Part shown: one piece after another, positions 63,929 through 64,000 of the stretch | How positions within the stretch are numbered: position 1 is the stretch's first letter | How the letters are laid out: the number at the start of each line of letters is the position of its first letter | NCBI RefSeq assembly: GCF_016862375.1 | Contig: NZ_BOMV01000066.1 | Location: 1 to 64,000 of the forward strand | Source of the DNA: Paractinoplanes rishiriensis | GTDB taxonomy: Bacteria > Actinomycetota > Actinomycetes > Mycobacteriales > Micromonosporaceae | Reading direction: 5' to 3' | Length of the DNA stretch: 64,000 nucleotides | Notes under the pieces: generated by a model | The model's database searches: none | Seen by the model: the letters and a program-made list of their open reading frames with translations, nothing else | Told to the model about the DNA's origin: nothing | Program-made: the position numbers and the translations under genes

Positions 63929-64000
63929 GTGGCCGCACCCACCGCGTGCCGCGGCACGTGCGGGCGCTGCCGCTCGTCGGCCTGCACCCGCCCGTCGAGC
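63925..64000 (-). CDS. ABC transporter ATP-binding protein, C-terminal end (partial)
   Basis: Only the last 24 codons fall in the window: LDGRVQADE, then a basic tail ending GAAT and a TGA that overlaps the permease ATG. The LDGRV stretch is the usual end of a MacB-type ATPase. The gene continues beyond the right edge. Confidence 0.75.
   Translation of the reverse strand, partial: LDGRVQADERQRPHVPRHAVGAAT

Overview
The window is 64 kb of very GC-rich DNA with strongly G/C-biased third codon positions, dense short-spaced operons and many GTG starts. Together with F420-type luciferase-like oxidoreductases, DUF6230/DUF6114 and DUF5317 proteins, a thiol-disulfide GST of the kind paired with mycothiol, secreted GH9/GH18 enzymes and four chemoreceptor-like proteins, this points to a filamentous actinomycete with motile spores. 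Micromonosporaceae, perhaps Actinoplanes, is the best guess; this is inference. I see no rRNA, tRNA, CRISPR, insertion sequence or clear prophage, so it reads as chromosomal accessory/core mosaic.

Layout. 1-5.6 kb: single metabolic and regulatory genes (dienelactone hydrolase, wHTH regulator, MetE-like protein, glutathionyl-hydroquinone-reductase-like GST, flavin-binding protein). 5.7-13.7 kb: a plus-strand run of a membrane LTA-synthase-like sulfatase, nucleoside hydrolase, class III transaminase, F420 oxidoreductase, amidohydrolase, glutamine-synthetase-like ligase (the last two resembling a split FluG) and enoyl-CoA hydratase, probably one catabolic module. 13.7-16.4 kb: PrpE with a coupled PASTA membrane protein. 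16.5-21.4 kb: three chemoreceptors. 21.6-25.6 kb: a 1314-residue repeat-rich protein. 25.6-28 kb: a MocR regulator and EamA transporter whose start codons overlap inside an inverted repeat. 28-35.7 kb: M15-LysM peptidase with an overlapping acidic microprotein, acetoacetate-decarboxylase-like protein, esterase, DUF5317 protein, malonyl-CoA synthetase, DUF1918 protein and an MCP-PilZ chemoreceptor.

35.8-40.6 kb: a tightly coupled minus-strand cassette of subtilisin-like protease, sigma factor, small carrier-like protein and TPR-CHAT protease; this is the best candidate for an uncharacterised system. 40.7-46.9 kb: TetR plus a beta-oxidation operon (acyl-CoA dehydrogenase, thiolase, FadB-like fusion, CoA-transferase-fold racemase). 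46.9-53.4 kb: two GGDEF proteins (one interrupted by an in-frame TAG), a LysM-M15 peptidase, a TIR-NB-ARC-TPR protein, and a membrane protein coupled to a wHTH regulator. 53.4-58.4 kb: GH18 chitinase and GH9 cellulase, each with a palindromic operator; the GH9 one matches the CebR/CelR box and lies in the coding start. 58.5-61.1 kb: divergent secreted protein and DUF6230-DUF6114 pair with mapped promoters. 61.1-64 kb: UBP zinc finger, YbaK deacylase, DUF427 and a MacB-type ABC transporter running off the right edge.

A recurring sequence theme is short tandem duplication: three units straddle stop codons (17, 16 and 17 bp), one 20-bp array lies upstream of the malonyl-CoA synthetase, and several in-frame arrays lie inside genes. 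A second theme is leaderless starts with a TAGCCT/TAGCGT hexamer 6-7 nt before the initiation codon.
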